Assembly: GCA_027307165.1 (NCBI GenBank)
Contig: DAHUXM010000034.1
Coordinates: forward strand, 310,001-374,000
Length of the DNA: 64,000 bases
Source of the DNA: Gemmatimonadota bacterium
GTDB taxonomy: Bacteria > Gemmatimonadota > Gemmatimonadetes > Gemmatimonadales > Gemmatimonadaceae
Direction: 5' to 3'
This document shows positions 17,747-27,615 of the stretch, piece after piece; the first letter of the stretch is position 1, and each line of letters starts with the position of its first letter. Position numbers and translations under genes: made by a program. Below the pieces are notes generated by a model. The model searched no databases. It had not been told where the DNA came from and worked only from the letters and a program-made list of their open reading frames with translations.

Positions 17747-19359
17747 GTTTTTCTGATCGCATCCGCGCCGAGCTCAAACGAGCGGCGCTGAGCATCGGCG
17801 CGCCCGAAGACGTCGAGCCGCTGCTGGAGCGTCCGCGAGACCCAACTCTCGCCGATTGGGCAAGCAACATTGCGATGGTGCTTGCGCGTCCGCTCCGTCG
17901 CAAGCCAGCCGAGATCGCCGTTGCGATTCGCGACAATGTCAATCTCGCGAACGCCGGCGTCGACCGCATCGAGATTGCCGGACCGGGATTCCTGAATTTC
18001 CGGCTGGATCCCGTTGCTGTCGCGGCAACGGTTCGCGACATCGTCGCCGGCAACGAGAACTACGGTCGTGCATCCGACGGTGGCAATGCTCCGGTCGTAG
18101 TGGAGTTCGTCTCTGCAAATCCAACCGGCCCGCTGCACGTCGGTCACGGCCGTCAGGCTGCCCTCGGTGATGCCATCTCGTCGTTGCTGGAGTGGACCGG
18201 CTGGAACGTTTCGCGCGAATTCTATTACAACGATGCCGGCGTTCAGATCGACAATCTCGAGCTGAGTGTGCGTGCACACATCGACGCGAAGGGCGGGGAA
18301 GCGGTGATTCCAGCCGGCGGATACCACGGCGACTATGTGCGCGAGATCGCGTTGCGCTTCGATGGCGCAATGGACGAAGGCGTCCGGGAGTTCGCTGTCC
18401 GCATGCTGCGTGCAGAGCAGGATCTCGACATGCAGGCGTTCGGTGTGAAGTTCGACACGTATTATCTGGAGTCGAGTCTCTACACCCACGGCAAGGTACA
18501 GCAGGCCGTGGACCGCCTAATCGAGAATGGGCAGACGTACGAGAGCGACGGTGCCCTGTGGCTGCGCACGGTCGAATACGGTGACGACAAGGATCGCGTG
18601 ATGCGAAAGCGCGATGGAACATTCACGTACTTCGTGCCGGACGTCGCGTACCATCTCACAAAGTGGGAGCGTGGCTTCACGCGTGCGATCAATGTACAGG
18701 GCGCCGACCACCACGGTACTACGACGCGCGTGCGCGCCGGCTTGCGCGCCCTGGATCTGGGGATTCCGGAAGGTTATCCCGAGTACGTGCTGCATCAGCT
18801 CGTGACCGTGGTGAAGAATGGCGAGGAGGTCAAGATCTCCAAGCGCGCGGGAAGCTACGTGACAGTTCGCGACCTCATCGACTGGGTCGGGCGCGACGCT
18901 GTGCGCTTCTTCTTCCTGATGCGAAAGGGCGACAGCCCGCTGATCTTCGACGTCGATCTGGCGCGCAGGCAGTCGGATGAAAACCCCGTTTACTATCTGC
19001 AGATGGCGCACGCTCGAATGAGCGGGATCTTTCGCGTTGGTGAGATCGATGCGTCGCAGATGGATATCTCGTCGGTCGATCTAAGCGCGCTGACGGAGCC
19101 CGAAGAGCAGGCGCTCATCAAGCAGCTGATCGATTTTCCGGCCGAGGTCCGCGGCGCTGCCGCGGCCCTGGAACCGCACCGCATCACATCGTATGCGCTG
19201 GAGACCGCGCGACTCGCCCATCAGTGGTATCACAAGCATCACGTTCTTGGGGAGCCTGAGCCGATCATGTCCGCCCGTCTTGCGCTGGCGCGCGCAGCGC
19301 AGATCGTGATCCGCAACACTCTGCACCTCCTGGGCATCGCTGCCCCGGAGCGCATGTGA
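17743..19359 (+). CDS. argS: Arginyl-tRNA synthetase
   Basis: A class I aminoacyl-tRNA synthetase of 538 residues that charges tRNA-Arg. The N-terminal additional domain is followed by VVEFVSANPTGPLHVGHGRQ with the HIGH motif as HVGH, and later by KISKRAGS in place of KMSKS. The anticodon-binding all-helical domain (ARLAHQWYHKHHVL) ends with the family-typical LGIAAPERM. GTG 17743 overlaps the stop of the zinc-ribbon gene. A PfkB kinase and purM follow. Confidence 0.95.
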   Translation: MSFSDRIRAELKRAALSIGAPEDVEPLLERPRDPTLADWASNIAMVLARPLRRKPAEIAVAIRDNVNLANAGVDRIEIAGPGFLNFRLDPVAVAATVRDIVAGNENYGRASDGGNAPVVVEFVSANPTGPLHVGHGRQAALGDAISSLLEWTGWNVSREFYYNDAGVQIDNLELSVRAHIDAKGGEAVIPAGGYHGDYVREIALRFDGAMDEGVREFAVRMLRAEQDLDMQAFGVKFDTYYLESSLYTHGKVQQAVDRLIENGQTYESDGALWLRTVEYGDDKDRVMRKRDGTFTYFVPDVAYHLTKWERGFTRAINVQGADHHGTTTRVRAGLRALDLGIPEGYPEYVLHQLVTVVKNGEEVKISKRAGSYVTVRDLIDWVGRDAVRFFFLMRKGDSPLIFDVDLARRQSDENPVYYLQMAHARMSGIFRVGEIDASQMDISSVDLSALTEPEEQALIKQLIDFPAEVRGAAAALEPHRITSYALETARLAHQWYHKHHVLGEPEPIMSARLALARAAQIVIRNTLHLLGIAAPERM

Positions 19360-19411
19360 CCACTGACCAGATCGCAAGCGGTACGCTGTCAATAACTCTC
19401 ACACAACTCTG

Positions 19412-20329
19412 ATGTCCGTCCTCGTCGTTGGATCGGTCGCGCTGGATTCCGTCGAAACGCCGTTCGGCAAGGCCGATGACGTGCTCGGCGGCTCCGCAAC
19501 TTTCTTCTCCGCCGCCGCGAGTCATCTGACCAGCGTGCAGGTCGTCGGTGTCGTTGGCAACGATTATCCGATGGCGCGCCTGCGCGAGCTCGAGGAGCGC
19601 AATGTCGACCTGGGAGGAATAGAGCAGGTCGATGGTCGTTCGTTCCGGTGGCGCGGACGTTACCGTCACGACCTCAATTCTGCCGAGACGCTTGAGACGC
19701 ACCTGGGCGTGTTCTCGAATTTCGAGCCGAAAATTCCCCCGCGCTTTGCCAAGCCGGACTTCCTGTTTCTCGCGAACATCGACCCGCGACTGCAGCTTGC
19801 GGTGCTCAAGCAGGTCGAACGTCCGCGCCTCGTAGCGTCCGACACGATGAACTTCTGGATCGAGAGCCGGCGTCCCGAGTTGATCGAGCTGCTCGGACAC
19901 GTGGATCTCCTGACGTTGAACGACGCAGAAGCACGTCAGCTCACGGAGCAGAGCAACCTCGTGCAGGCTGCTCGGTGGATAATGGCGCACGGTCCCAAGC
20001 ACGTGATCATCAAGAAGGGCGAGCACGGCGCTTTTCTGTTTCGCGAGAACAATATCTTCTTCGCGCCGGCGTATCCGCTGGAGTCGGTGTTCGATCCCAC
20101 CGGTGCGGGCGACTCCTTCGCGGGTGGCTTCATCGGTTATCTCGCACGCACGGGCGATCTGAGCGACGCCAACATGCGGCGCGCGGTGATCTACGGGTCC
20201 GCGATGGGATCGTTTGCGGTTGAGAAGTTCTCGATCGAACGACTGATGACGGTTACGCGTGCGGAGCTGGACCAGCGCCTGCACGCTTTCAAGCAGTTGG
20301 TTGCGTTCGAGGAGGATGTGAGCGCGTGA
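19412..20329 (+). CDS. PfkB-family carbohydrate/nucleoside kinase
   Basis: A ribokinase-fold kinase of 305 residues. The glycine-rich N-terminus is VLVVGSVALD, the substrate-side GG motif is VLGGSATFF, and the C-terminal signature DPTGAGDSFAGGFIGYL carries the catalytic Asp and anion hole. An unusual EIxxRxR-like insertion is absent. The substrate cannot be read from sequence; adenosine, ribose or another sugar are possible. Its stop overlaps the purM GTG, so it is co-translated with a purine biosynthesis enzyme, which slightly favours a nucleoside or ribose substrate. Confidence 0.88.
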   Translation: MSVLVVGSVALDSVETPFGKADDVLGGSATFFSAAASHLTSVQVVGVVGNDYPMARLRELEERNVDLGGIEQVDGRSFRWRGRYRHDLNSAETLETHLGVFSNFEPKIPPRFAKPDFLFLANIDPRLQLAVLKQVERPRLVASDTMNFWIESRRPELIELLGHVDLLTLNDAEARQLTEQSNLVQAARWIMAHGPKHVIIKKGEHGAFLFRENNIFFAPAYPLESVFDPTGAGDSFAGGFIGYLARTGDLSDANMRRAVIYGSAMGSFAVEKFSIERLMTVTRAELDQRLHAFKQLVAFEEDVSA

Positions 20330-21384
20330 CGAGTGATCCGCGCGTCAATGCGAAGGATGCGGATGCGCCGCTCGACTACCGCGCAGCCGGAGTCGACATC
20401 GATGCCAGCGATGACGCCAAGCGCCGGATAAGGAAGCTCGTCGAATCGACGTACACCGCTGGTGTGCGTGGCGCGTTCGGAGCGTTCGGCGGGATGTTCC
20501 GCGTTCCCACGGATGTCACGAAGCCACTGCTCGTCGCATCCGCGGATGGTGTCGGCACCAAGACCAAAGTCGCGATCGAAGCCGGACGACACGACACTGT
20601 CGGACACGACCTCGTCAATCACTGCGTGAACGACATCCTCGTCCAGGGAGCAAAACCCCTCTTCTTTCTCGATTATGTAGCGTTCGGCAAGCTCGAGCCC
20701 GCGATCGTGGAAGCCGTGGTGTCGGGTGTTGCGGCCGGCTGCAATGAAAACGCCTGCGCGCTGCTCGGCGGCGAGACAGCGGAGATGCCGGGTATCTACA
20801 CGCCACCGGACTACGATCTCGCGGGTTTCATAGTCGGCTGCGTGAGCGAAGATTCAGTGCTCGGCCCCGACCGCGTTCGCGACGGCGACGCGCTCGTAGC
20901 ACTGGCAAGCACCGGCTTGCATACGAACGGATATTCGCTCGCGCGACGGATCGTTCAGGACCGGATGAAGCTTCGCGTCACGGATGCGTTTCCCGGGATG
21001 GACGTGACCGTCGCCGACGCGCTGCTTGCGGTGCACGCGTCGTATCTTGCGGCGGTTGGCCCGGCACTGGATCGGGTGCACGCAATGGCACACATAACAG
21101 GCGGCGGCATTCCCGGCAATCTGGACCGGGCGCTACCGCCCACGCTGGACGCCATCGTAAACCTCGCCAGCTGGGAAATACCGGTGCTGTTCCGCGAACT
21201 GGGACGTGCGGGAGATGTCGCGGTCAGCGACATGTTCCGATCGTTCAACATGGGTGTCGGGATGATCGTGGTCTGTGACGCCAGCGAGGTCGCGCCAGTC
21301 ATTCAACACGCAGCGCGCGCGGGGATTGCTGCATGGAGACTCGGCGAAGTTCGTCCGGGCTTCGGACGCGTCGTTCTCGAATAG
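20326..21384 (+). CDS. purM: Phosphoribosylformylglycinamidine cyclo-ligase (AIR synthetase)
   Basis: PurM closes the imidazole ring in the fifth step of purine synthesis, using ATP. It is 352 residues. Diagnostic segments are LDYRAAGVDIDA, the ATP-binding LLVASADGVGTKTK, HDLVNHCVNDILVQGAKPLFFLDY-type motif (seen as NDILVQGAKPLFFLDY), ALLGGETAEMPG and HITGGGIPGNLDR. The GTG at 20326 overlaps the TGA of the PfkB kinase. No other pur gene is next to it. Confidence 0.96.
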   Translation: MTSDPRVNAKDADAPLDYRAAGVDIDASDDAKRRIRKLVESTYTAGVRGAFGAFGGMFRVPTDVTKPLLVASADGVGTKTKVAIEAGRHDTVGHDLVNHCVNDILVQGAKPLFFLDYVAFGKLEPAIVEAVVSGVAAGCNENACALLGGETAEMPGIYTPPDYDLAGFIVGCVSEDSVLGPDRVRDGDALVALASTGLHTNGYSLARRIVQDRMKLRVTDAFPGMDVTVADALLAVHASYLAAVGPALDRVHAMAHITGGGIPGNLDRALPPTLDAIVNLASWEIPVLFRELGRAGDVAVSDMFRSFNMGVGMIVVCDASEVAPVIQHAARAGIAAWRLGEVRPGFGRVVLE

Positions 21385-21402
21385 TTCCCGTCAGGAGAGT
21401 CA

Positions 21403-22413
21403 ATGAAGCTCAAGTCGTCGAATATCGGGCCGCTCATCGCGGCATTGCTGCTCGTCCCATCTGCGCCGCTTGCCGCGCAGAGAACAGTGAACTCGCAGTG
21501 CTCTTCCATCGTAACCCAGGATGCGTGTCAGAAGGCGATCGACGTCTTCCAGTATCTCGCACCACAATTGGGTGTCATCATTTCCGGCGGTAACGCGACG
21601 CTCGGCGTCGGCGGCACACTCGGTGGTCTCGGCCACATCTACATCGGCGGCCGCGCGAACGTGGTCAATTCGAACATCCCGCGCGTCGACCAGGTCACAC
21701 CTGCGACGACCGGTGCTCGTTCGGATGAATATCCGACACAGTCGCAGATTGCAGGCATTCCACAGGCCGACGTCGCGATCGGACTGTTTCGTGGACTTCC
21801 TGTTGGCGTCACGAACGTGGGCGGAATCGACCTGCTCGGCAGCGTCAGCTATCTGCCTTCACTCGATGCGTCCGGCGTTCATATCAGTACACCGAACGGA
21901 GCCGTGAAATTCGGCGGCGGCGTGCGCGTTGGAATCGTTCAGGAAAGCATACTGTTCCCTGGGATCTCGGTCACGTATCTGCATCGCGGCCTTCCAACAG
22001 TCGACCTTGCAGCCAACGACGGTGGCGGCGACTCGCTCAATCTCAAGAACATCGATGTCAGCACCGATTCCTACAGGCTCGTCGCGAGCAAGAGTCTCCT
22101 CATGCTCGGCCTCGCAGCGGGCGTGGGGCAGGACCGCTACAGCTCGAGCGCAACCGGAAGCGGCTACGTTGCTGCACGCGGCGTCGCGGGCGTCGGAACA
22201 CCTGGCGAAGCGCTCGGCCCGATATCCATGAAGCAGAAGCTCACCCGCACGACGTACTTCCTGGATGCGACACTCAACTTCCCAATAATCAAGCTGATAG
22301 GCGAGATTGGCCGCACGAACTCGGTAGACGTTCCGACGTACAACTCCTTCGCAGGCGCTGCCCCCGGCTCGGCTCAGACCTACGGCGCACTTGGCGTTCG
22401 ATTCGGAATCTGA
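21403..22413 (+). CDS. Secreted outer-membrane-like protein of unknown function
   Basis: A 336-residue protein with a clear signal peptide cleaved near APLAAQ. The mature sequence is glycine-rich with repeating strand patterns and ends in YGALGVRFGI, a barrel-like C-terminus. The mature N-terminus contains two cysteines (QCSSIV and DACQ) that could form a disulfide. No enzyme motif was seen. ATG 21403 has AGGAG about 8 bases upstream. It is separated from ribD by only 4 bases and may share the riboflavin transcript without a metabolic link. Confidence 0.75.
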   Translation: MKLKSSNIGPLIAALLLVPSAPLAAQRTVNSQCSSIVTQDACQKAIDVFQYLAPQLGVIISGGNATLGVGGTLGGLGHIYIGGRANVVNSNIPRVDQVTPATTGARSDEYPTQSQIAGIPQADVAIGLFRGLPVGVTNVGGIDLLGSVSYLPSLDASGVHISTPNGAVKFGGGVRVGIVQESILFPGISVTYLHRGLPTVDLAANDGGGDSLNLKNIDVSTDSYRLVASKSLLMLGLAAGVGQDRYSSSATGSGYVAARGVAGVGTPGEALGPISMKQKLTRTTYFLDATLNFPIIKLIGEIGRTNSVDVPTYNSFAGAAPGSAQTYGALGVRFGI

Positions 22414-22417
22414 GCGC

Positions 22418-23437
22418 ATGGCCGATGCGCGCGACGAGCAGTTCATGCGTCGCGCGCTGGCGCTCGCGGAGCGTGGCTGGGGACAGACTGCGCCCAATCC
22501 GCTGGTCGGCGCAATCGTGGTGCGCGACGGCGAAATAGTCGGTGAGGGGTGGCACGAGCGGTACGGCGAAGCGCACGCCGAGATCAATGCGCTCGCGCGC
22601 GCTGGAAGTGCCGCACGGGGCGCGACGCTGTACGTCACGCTCGAGCCGTGCAATCACACAGGCAAGACGCCGCCGTGCTCGGATGCGGTGATTGCAGCGG
22701 GGCTTGCTCGCGTCGTCATAGCTGCGCGCGATCCCGGCGCCGACTCTGGCGGTGGGGCGGAGAAGCTGCGCGCGGCCGGCATCGACGTCGAGACCGGATT
22801 GCTGGAGCAGGAAGCGCGCGAGCTCAACGCGCCATTCTTTCACTCGTTCGTGTCGGATCGTCCGTGGGTGACGCTCAAGCTGGCGCTCTCGATCGACGGC
22901 GCGATTGCGGATTCCAAGCGCACCCGAGCCTGGCTCACGAACGAGGAATCGCGCGCCGAAGTCCACCGTATTCGCGCCAACGTGGACGCAATCGCCGTCG
23001 GGGCCACGACCTACGCCACGGACCATCCATCGTTGACGGTGCGTGGCCCGATCCAGCCGAGAGTGGCGCCCGTACGCGTGGTCTTCGATCCGGACGCCAG
23101 GTTATCGGCCGGTCGAACGTCCGTTCTAGAAGAAACGGACGCTGTTACATTCGTTCGCGTGGCCGATCTTGCGGCGTCGCTCCGAGCACTGCGGACACGC
23201 GGGATCCGCTCGCTGCTTGTAGAGGGCGGCGCGTCGCTCGCGTCGGCGCTGCTGGACGCGGAGCTGGTGGACAGGCTGGTTATCTTTCAGGCACCAATAG
23301 TATTGGGTGGAGGCGCGCTGGCGGCATTCTCTTCGACGTCGCCTCGCCGGGCGGAGAGCGTCCGCCGGATCCCGATACTGCGTCGCCAGGCCTTTGGCGA
23401 CGACCTGATGACTATTTATGCCCTGCACGCTGTTTGA
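22418..23437 (+). CDS. ribD: Bifunctional riboflavin deaminase/reductase RibD
   Basis: RibD catalyses the second and third steps of riboflavin synthesis: deamination of the pyrimidine ring, then NADPH reduction of the ribose. It is 339 residues. The deaminase domain has the zinc motifs HAEINAL and LEPCNHTGKTPPC. The reductase domain starts at WVTLKLALSIDG and has SLLVEGGASLASALL. ATG 22418 was chosen because it immediately precedes the conserved first helix (FMRRALALAERG). It opens the set ribD, ribE, ribBA, ribH. No FMN riboswitch was recognised upstream. Confidence 0.96.
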   Translation: MADARDEQFMRRALALAERGWGQTAPNPLVGAIVVRDGEIVGEGWHERYGEAHAEINALARAGSAARGATLYVTLEPCNHTGKTPPCSDAVIAAGLARVVIAARDPGADSGGGAEKLRAAGIDVETGLLEQEARELNAPFFHSFVSDRPWVTLKLALSIDGAIADSKRTRAWLTNEESRAEVHRIRANVDAIAVGATTYATDHPSLTVRGPIQPRVAPVRVVFDPDARLSAGRTSVLEETDAVTFVRVADLAASLRALRTRGIRSLLVEGGASLASALLDAELVDRLVIFQAPIVLGGGALAAFSSTSPRRAESVRRIPILRRQAFGDDLMTIYALHAV

Positions 23438-23440
23438 AGA

Positions 23441-24046
23441 ATGTTTACTGGACTGATTGACGAGGTCGGAACCATCGACCGCGTCGCCGATACGGACGCG
23501 GGTCGGGAGTTTCGGATTCGTGCTGGTTACGAAGCCCTTGTCTCTGGTGAGAGCATAGCGGTGAACGGAGCCTGCCTCACTGTGCGGGAGTCGGGCGATG
23601 GATGGTTCACCGTCGCGGCGATCGTCACCACGCTTGGCCGCACCGCGATCGACGGCTGGACTGTCGGCACACGCGTCAATCTCGAGCGCGCCATGCGGCT
23701 CGGCGACCGGCTCGGTGGCCACCTGGTTCAGGGACATGTGGACGAGGTCGGCGTCGTGCGCGAAGTACGGCGCGACGCCGATGCTCTCATAATCGACATC
23801 GACGTGTCGGCTGACATGTTCGCGTCGTTCGTTCCCGTCGGCTCCGTCGCGGTGGATGGCGTGAGCCTCACCGTCAATGCACTGCCGGCGGATCGCGTTC
23901 TTCAGATATCACTCATCGAATTCACGTTGCGCCACACCAATCTTGGCGATCTGCGCCGCGGTGCGCGCGTTCACATTGAAGCTGACATGATCGGGAAGTA
24001 CGTGCGGCGGCTGTTGACCCCATACACGGAGACGGTCGATGCCTGA
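23441..24046 (+). CDS. ribE: Riboflavin synthase alpha chain
   Basis: This enzyme dismutates two 6,7-dimethyl-8-ribityllumazine molecules to riboflavin. It is 201 residues made of two homologous lumazine-binding barrels. The N-terminal MFTGLIDEVG and the repeat signatures SIAVNGACLTV and SVAVDGVSLTV are intact, as is GGHLVQGHVDEVG. It begins 3 bases after ribD and overlaps ribBA by 8 bases. Confidence 0.97.
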   Translation: MFTGLIDEVGTIDRVADTDAGREFRIRAGYEALVSGESIAVNGACLTVRESGDGWFTVAAIVTTLGRTAIDGWTVGTRVNLERAMRLGDRLGGHLVQGHVDEVGVVREVRRDADALIIDIDVSADMFASFVPVGSVAVDGVSLTVNALPADRVLQISLIEFTLRHTNLGDLRRGARVHIEADMIGKYVRRLLTPYTETVDA

Positions 24047-25268
24047 GTCCGAATTGCCTGAACCCAGATTTGGAACCATCGAGCAGGCGCTGCGCGACAT
24101 CGCGGCGGGCAAGATGGTCATTGTAGCTGACGACGACGATCGCGAGAACGAAGGCGATCTGATCTGCGCCGCCGAACACATAACGGCTGAAGGCGTGAAC
24201 TTCATGATTCGGAAGGCGGGCGGACTCATCTGTCTCGCGTTGACTGGCGAGCGAGCCGATCATCTCGACCTTCCGCAGATGAGCGACTTCAATACCGAAG
24301 AGCAACGCACTGCGTTCACGGTCAGCATCGATGCCGCGCCTCGCTTCGGCGTCACGACCGGCATCAGCGCGCACGATCGCGCCGCGACGATCAGAGTCGC
24401 GGTGGATCCGAGCACGACGCGCGGCGATCTCAGACGTCCGGGGCACGTCTTTCCGCTGCGTGCACGCGAGGGTGGCGTGCTGCAACGCGTGGGCCACACC
24501 GAGGCGGCCATCGATCTTGCGCGGCTCTCCGGCATGCGTCCCGCTGGCGTCATCTGCGAGATACTCAACGAGGACGGAAGCGCGGCTCGACGACCGCAGC
24601 TGGAGCTCTTCGCGCGCAAGCACGGGCTCACCTTCGTCACCGTTGCGCAGCTCGTCGCGTACCGGTTGCGCACCGAGCGACTGGTGCATCGCATTGCGGA
24701 GGCACGCCTTCCGACCAATCACGGCGAGTGGCGCATCATCGGCTATCGCAACGACGTCGATCAACACGAGCACGTGGCGCTCGTACACGGACATGTACTG
24801 GGCGAGTCGGGCGTGCTCGTCAGAATGCACTCCAAGTGCCTCACGGGCGACGTGTTCCACTCGCAGCGCTGCGATTGCGGCTGGCAGCTCGACACGGCGA
24901 TGGAGATGATCCACGCGGAAGGGCGGGGTGTCATCGTATATCTCGACCAGGAAGGGCGCGGCATTGGTCTGCTGAACAAGCTAAAGGCCTACCAGCTGCA
25001 GGACGAGGGCAAGGACACCGTCGAGGCGAACGAGGCACTCGGCTTCGGTCCCGACCTGCGCAACTACGGAATCGGCGCGCAGATACTGCTCGATCTCGGC
25101 CTGCGCTCGATGCGCGTGATGACGAACAATCCGCGCAAGCTCGTCGGACTGGAGGGATATGGGCTCACGGTCGATGACCGTGTGCCGATAGTTCCACCGT
25201 CCACCAGCGAAAACGCGCACTATCTCAAGACAAAGCAGGCGAAGCTCGGGCATCTGCTCGCGTCGTAA
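24039..25268 (+). CDS. ribBA: Bifunctional DHBP synthase / GTP cyclohydrolase II
   Basis: A 409-residue fusion supplying both riboflavin precursors. The N-terminal RibB domain (about 1-208) converts ribulose 5-phosphate to DHBP and has the acidic loop [18 protein letters not shown]. The C-terminal RibA domain opens GTP and has the zinc cysteines in [16 protein letters not shown] and the catalytic segment [18 protein letters not shown]. Both active-site regions look complete, so both functions are expected. It overlaps ribE by 8 bases. Confidence 0.96.
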   Translation: MPESELPEPRFGTIEQALRDIAAGKMVIVADDDDRENEGDLICAAEHITAEGVNFMIRKAGGLICLALTGERADHLDLPQMSDFNTEEQRTAFTVSIDAAPRFGVTTGISAHDRAATIRVAVDPSTTRGDLRRPGHVFPLRAREGGVLQRVGHTEAAIDLARLSGMRPAGVICEILNEDGSAARRPQLELFARKHGLTFVTVAQLVAYRLRTERLVHRIAEARLPTNHGEWRIIGYRNDVDQHEHVALVHGHVLGESGVLVRMHSKCLTGDVFHSQRCDCGWQLDTAMEMIHAEGRGVIVYLDQEGRGIGLLNKLKAYQLQDEGKDTVEANEALGFGPDLRNYGIGAQILLDLGLRSMRVMTNNPRKLVGLEGYGLTVDDRVPIVPPSTSENAHYLKTKQAKLGHLLAS

Positions 25269-25312
25269 CTGCGACGTCCTGCAACTCCGTGCAACGCACC
25301 TAAACGAAATCA

Positions 25313-25792
25313 ATGGCAGAGTTCAACGGAACACCGCGCGGCTCGGGGCGACGTGTGGTAGTCGTCGCGAGTCGCTTCAACGAGACGATCACACGTCCGC
25401 TCGTCGACGGCGCCCTGGAGGCGCTGGTCGCGCACGAGGTGGCATTCGACGACATCGATGTGGTCTGGGTGCCCGGCGCGTGGGAGCTGCCGCTCGCAGC
25501 GCGGCGCGCGCTCGAGAGCGGACGCTACGATGCGCTCGTTGCGCTTGGCGCGGTCATCCGGGGCGATACCCCACACTTCGATTTCGTTGCGGGCGAGGCG
25601 TCTCGCGGCCTCGCGCTGGTGTGCATCGATGCCGGAATCCCGATCGGCTTCGGGCTGTTGACCTGCGACACCATGGATCAGGCGCTCGCGCGCGCTGGAG
25701 GCGTACACGGAAACAAGGGCTGGGATGCCGCCGTAGCGGCGCTCGAGACGACCGACGTCCTGGATCAGATCGAGCCAGCCGATGAGGGTTGA
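25313..25792 (+). CDS. ribH: 6,7-dimethyl-8-ribityllumazine synthase
   Basis: Lumazine synthase condenses the RibD product with DHBP and forms pentamers or icosahedral capsids. It is 159 residues. Family motifs are VVASRFNETIT, VWVPGAWELPLAA, the loop ALGAVIRGDTPHFDFVA with the catalytic His, and the GNKGWDAA end. A 44-base gap separates it from ribBA, and its 3' end overlaps nusB by 11 bases. The ribH-nusB pairing is common in bacteria. Confidence 0.96.
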   Translation: MAEFNGTPRGSGRRVVVVASRFNETITRPLVDGALEALVAHEVAFDDIDVVWVPGAWELPLAARRALESGRYDALVALGAVIRGDTPHFDFVAGEASRGLALVCIDAGIPIGFGLLTCDTMDQALARAGGVHGNKGWDAAVAALETTDVLDQIEPADEG

Positions 25793-26192
25793 GTCGCGCG
25801 CGCGCTCACGCGCGCTGCAGGCCCTGTATGCGTGGGACATGCGCGATGGCACCGCGCTGGATCGCGTTGCGCAGCAGGTGTGGGACGATCTCGTCGTATC
25901 GCAGGAAGAGCAACAATTTGCCGGATTCCTCGTTCGGATCCTGATGGCACGCGGCGAGGAGATCGACAGGTCGCTGAGTGCCGTAACGACGAACTGGCGG
26001 CTGAGCCGCATCGGCGCGATCGAGCGATCGGTGCTGCGACTCGCGATCGCAGAACTGTTGCAGGGCACCACGCCGCCGCGCGTCGTGATCAAGGAATCAG
26101 TCCGGCTTGCAGAACGTTACGGGAGCGAGCAGAGCGCGCGCTTCGTGAACGGAGTGCTCGACGCGTACGCGCGCCAGCAGGGTATGCTCTGA
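25782..26192 (+). CDS. nusB: Transcription antitermination factor NusB
   Basis: NusB binds boxA RNA with NusE (S10) in rRNA antitermination complexes. The 136-residue all-helical protein shows the N-terminal ARSRALQALYAWDM helix, the central NWRLSRIGAIERSVLRLAIAEL segment, and the C-terminal VVIKESVRLAERYGSEQSARFVNGVLD signature in consecutive helices. ATG 25782 lies inside ribH. Confidence 0.94.
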   Translation: MRVESRARSRALQALYAWDMRDGTALDRVAQQVWDDLVVSQEEQQFAGFLVRILMARGEEIDRSLSAVTTNWRLSRIGAIERSVLRLAIAELLQGTTPPRVVIKESVRLAERYGSEQSARFVNGVLDAYARQQGML

Positions 26193-26195
26193 CCG

Positions 26196-27299
26196 TTGCG
26201 CATCCTCGTCATCAACTGGCAGGATCGTGAGAACCCGCATGCTGGTGGCGCGGAGCTGCATCTGCACGAAGTATTCGGCCGCATAGTAGACAAGGGTCAC
26301 GAAGTCGATCTGTTGTGCAGCGGCTTCGCCGGCGCTGCGACCGACGTCATCCTGGACGGAATTCACGTGCATCGCGTCGGCTCGCGTTTTTCCTTCCCGC
26401 TGCACGCCCACAGTGCATACCAGTCGCTGGTCGCGAAACACGACTACGACATCGTCGTCGAAGATCTGAACAAGATTCCGCTCTATACGCCGCGATGGAA
26501 GCCGCGCAAGCTCGTCGTTATCACGCACCATCTGTTCGGCACGACTGCGTTCCGGGAGGAGTCGCTGCCGGTTGCAGCGGCGACGTGGCTCGCCGAACGC
26601 CCGCTTGGCGTCGGCTACCGTGGCGTTGCATTTCAGGCAGTCAGCCAGAGCACTCGCGACGACCTGGTAATTCGCGGCATTCCCGCAGACCAAATCGAGG
26701 TCATATACAACGGGGTCGATGTAGAGGCCTTGACGCCCGATCCGAACGTACGTTCGGAAACCCCATTGTTCTCTTATCTGGGCAGGTTGAAGCGCTACAA
26801 GCGGGTCGATCTCGTTGTGAGAGCCTTCGCCTTGCTCGATGCGCGCGAAGCTCGCCTGGAGATTGCAGGCAAGGGTGATGATCGTGACCGACTGGAATCA
26901 CTCGTGACAAAACTCAATATCGAGGACCGGGTTCGATTCCTGGGGTATATCACGGAAGTGGGAAAGCGGGATCTGTTGCGACGTTCATGGGCGACCGTTC
27001 TTGCCTCTCCCAAAGAGGGCTGGGGGATCAGTAACTTGGAGTCAGCAGCGTGCGGTACACCGGTGATCGCCGCGGACTCGCCTGGCATCAGGGAGTCGGT
27101 GGTTGATGGCGATACCGGTTTTCTTGTCCCGGGTTCGGATGTGGCTGCATATGCGGCTGCCATGAGAGGGTTGCTTGATTCACCAGAGCTCGTCACGACC
27201 TTAGGAGCCAACGCGCGCCGTTTCGCCGAAACCTTCACGTGGGAACGCGCAGCGGCAGAGACGTTGGCACATCTCCAACATGTAGCCAGGGGAGCGTAG
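26196..27299 (+). CDS. Glycosyltransferase, GT4 family
   Basis: A GT-B fold transferase of 367 residues. The N-terminal acceptor domain begins MRILVINWQDRENPHAGGAE, a segment common in GT4 enzymes acting on surface glycans or glycolipids. The C-terminal nucleotide-sugar domain has FSYLGRLKRYKRVDLVVRA and the retaining-GT motif SPKEGWGISNLESAACGTPVIA with its Glu-x7-Glu pattern. Start TTG 26196 follows nusB by 3 bases. Sugar donor and acceptor cannot be read from sequence. It is remote from the polysaccharide locus at 54-64 kb. Confidence 0.88.
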   Translation: MRILVINWQDRENPHAGGAELHLHEVFGRIVDKGHEVDLLCSGFAGAATDVILDGIHVHRVGSRFSFPLHAHSAYQSLVAKHDYDIVVEDLNKIPLYTPRWKPRKLVVITHHLFGTTAFREESLPVAAATWLAERPLGVGYRGVAFQAVSQSTRDDLVIRGIPADQIEVIYNGVDVEALTPDPNVRSETPLFSYLGRLKRYKRVDLVVRAFALLDAREARLEIAGKGDDRDRLESLVTKLNIEDRVRFLGYITEVGKRDLLRRSWATVLASPKEGWGISNLESAACGTPVIAADSPGIRESVVDGDTGFLVPGSDVAAYAAAMRGLLDSPELVTTLGANARRFAETFTWERAAAETLAHLQHVARGA

Positions 27300-27300
27300 C

Positions 27301-27615
27301 ATGGATATCCAATTCCACGGACATCAGGCCGAGATCACGGATGGGCTTCGCATGAAAGCGGAGGAGGGAGTTCAGAAGTTGATGGAGCATCTCGGCAGAC
27401 CAGTCGACGCAGACGTCTGGGTGAGCGAGGACGGCGTCAAGAAGACCGTGGAACTGGTGCTGCGTGCACCGCATTTCGACAATCTTGTCGCGAAGGGTGA
27501 AGGGAAGTATCACGAGCCGGCGTTGACCAACGCGATCGCCAAGCTGGACGCGCAGATTCGCCGTCTCAAGACTGCGAAGAAGAAGCAGGTTCACGAGGCC
27601 GAGCTGCGCGCGTGA
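27301..27615 (+). CDS. hpf: Ribosome hibernation promoting factor, short form
   Basis: A 104-residue HPF/RaiA/YfiA-type protein that binds the 30S subunit and silences ribosomes in stationary phase or starvation. It has the beta-alpha-beta-beta-beta-alpha layout: MDIQFHGHQAEIT, a long helix with KAEEGVQKLMEHL, VELVLRAPHF, and the second helix LTNAIAKLDAQIRRLK with a basic tail. The long-form dimerisation domain is absent. It heads the HPr kinase/PTS string and overlaps hprK as GTGA, linking a starvation factor to carbon sensing. Confidence 0.9.
   Translation: MDIQFHGHQAEITDGLRMKAEEGVQKLMEHLGRPVDADVWVSEDGVKKTVELVLRAPHFDNLVAKGEGKYHEPALTNAIAKLDAQIRRLKTAKKKQVHEAELRA

Noticed and set aside
22100-22417. 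FMN riboswitch ahead of ribD
   Set aside because: The region is coding for the preceding outer-membrane-like protein up to 4 bases before ribD, and no RFN-type conserved blocks were seen.
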